Positions 6,140 to 6,683 of a stretch of 6,683 bases of DNA are shown here, piece after piece. A program made the translations under genes and the position numbers. Source of the stretch: an uncultured Microbacteriaceae bacterium (GTDB lineage: Bacteria > Actinomycetota > Actinomycetes > Actinomycetales > Microbacteriaceae); assembly GCA_946481135.1 (NCBI GenBank), contig CAMLMQ010000163.1, positions 1 to 6,683 of the forward strand, written 5' to 3'. How positions within the stretch are numbered: the stretch's first letter is position 1; every line of letters begins with the position of its first letter. Below the pieces are notes generated by a model. The model was not told the DNA's origin. It was given only the letters and a program-made list of their open reading frames with translations, and searched no databases.

Positions 6140-6683
6140 CCACCCACCGTCTGGTCGCCGACGCCGTCACGCTCGGCTACGGCGATCGCGTCGTCGTCGA
6201 CGACCTCACGCTGCCGATCGCGCCCGGCCGCATCACGGCGATCGTCGGCGCGAACGGCAGCGGCAAGTCGACGCTGCTACGCGCCCTCGCGCGCCTCCTT
6301 CGTCCGAACGCCGGGCAGGTGCTGCTCGACGGCACCGCGATCGCGACCCGGCCGACGCGCGAGATCGCGCGCACCCTCGGGCTGCTGCCACAGAGTCCGG
6401 TCGCCCCTGAGGGCATCGCCGTCGCCGACCTCGTCGGTCGCGGCCGCCACCCGCATCAGAGGATGCTCGCGCGCTGGTCGCCGCACGACTACGCCGCCGT
6501 CGCAACGGCGCTCGAAGCCACCGGCATCGCCGACCTCGCCGACCGTGCCGTCGACGAGCTCTCGGGCGGGCAGCGGCAGCGCGTGTGGATCGCGATGGCG
6601 CTCGCGCAGGAGACTGACATCCTGCTGCTCGACGAGCCGACGACGTTCCTCGACGTCGCCCACCAGATGGAGGTGCTCGACCT
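6136..6683 (+). CDS. Siderophore ABC transporter ATP-binding protein (FepC/FecE type), C-terminus beyond window
   Basis: This is the ATPase that powers the importer. The window holds 182 complete codons of a protein that normally has about 250-280. From GTG 6136 ([17 protein letters not shown]) it shows Walker [10 protein letters not shown] (38-46), the Q-loop Q86 in GLLPQ, and the iron-ABC stretch [13 protein letters not shown] (96-108). The ABC signature is LSGGQRQR (142-149), the Walker B is ILLLDEPTT (162-170) with D166/E167, and the D-loop is FLDV. The H-loop histidine and the C-terminal part lie past the right edge. RGRHPH before a Trp-containing segment is typical of ferric-siderophore/FecE-type ATPases. 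Start choice rests on the GGAGG at 6125-6129 and the GTGA overlap with the second permease. Its truncation is only the window edge, not a mutation. Confidence 0.95.
   Translation, partial: MTTHRLVADAVTLGYGDRVVVDDLTLPIAPGRITAIVGANGSGKSTLLRALARLLRPNAGQVLLDGTAIATRPTREIARTLGLLPQSPVAPEGIAVADLVGRGRHPHQRMLARWSPHDYAAVATALEATGIADLADRAVDELSGGQRQRVWIAMALAQETDILLLDEPTTFLDVAHQMEVLD

Overview
The window is GC-rich throughout (about 70% or more by eye). It shows strong G/C third-position bias, frequent GTG starts, 4-nt GTGA gene overlaps, a DtxR/IdeR-type iron box and probable leaderless promoters. Together these suggest a chromosomal segment of a high-GC actinobacterium, plausibly a Micrococcales/Microbacteriaceae-like species; that placement is inference. 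I see no mobile elements, tRNA/rRNA genes, CRISPR arrays or compositional islands.

Layout: (1) 1-237, minus strand: the N-terminal 79 codons of a protein with a squalene-cyclase/prenyltransferase-like QW motif, running off the left edge. (2) 238-363: a divergent intergenic region with an imperfect 13-bp inverted repeat and a pair of TTCAG direct repeats just before the response regulator. (3) 364-2362: an OmpR-family response regulator and a HAMP/HisKA/HATPase sensor kinase with overlapping reading frames. (4) 2363-2895: a short gap with three TTCAG repeats, then a small single-pass membrane protein with a PepSY-like C-terminal domain and a strong intrinsic terminator after it. (5) 2896-6683: an iron box, then a siderophore-type ABC importer operon (lipoprotein binding protein, two FecCD permeases, and an ATPase cut by the right edge).

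How the parts work together: the two-component system and the PepSY-like gene look like one regulatory module. TTCAG repeats about 11 nt apart stand in front of both the regulator and the PepSY-like gene. In both places the last repeat lies at exactly the same distance from the start codon, and a -10-like hexamer ends 6 nt before the ATG. This suggests that the regulator controls its own gene and the PepSY-like gene from leaderless promoters, and that the PepSY-like protein may feed back on the sensor. The importer operon is a separate unit, isolated by the terminator and probably repressed by a DtxR/IdeR-type regulator when iron is plentiful. No siderophore biosynthesis genes are visible, so the substrate cannot be named.

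The genes belong to known families. I did not find a clearly new biological system. The most interesting signal is the matched operator/promoter architecture of the two-component/PepSY module.
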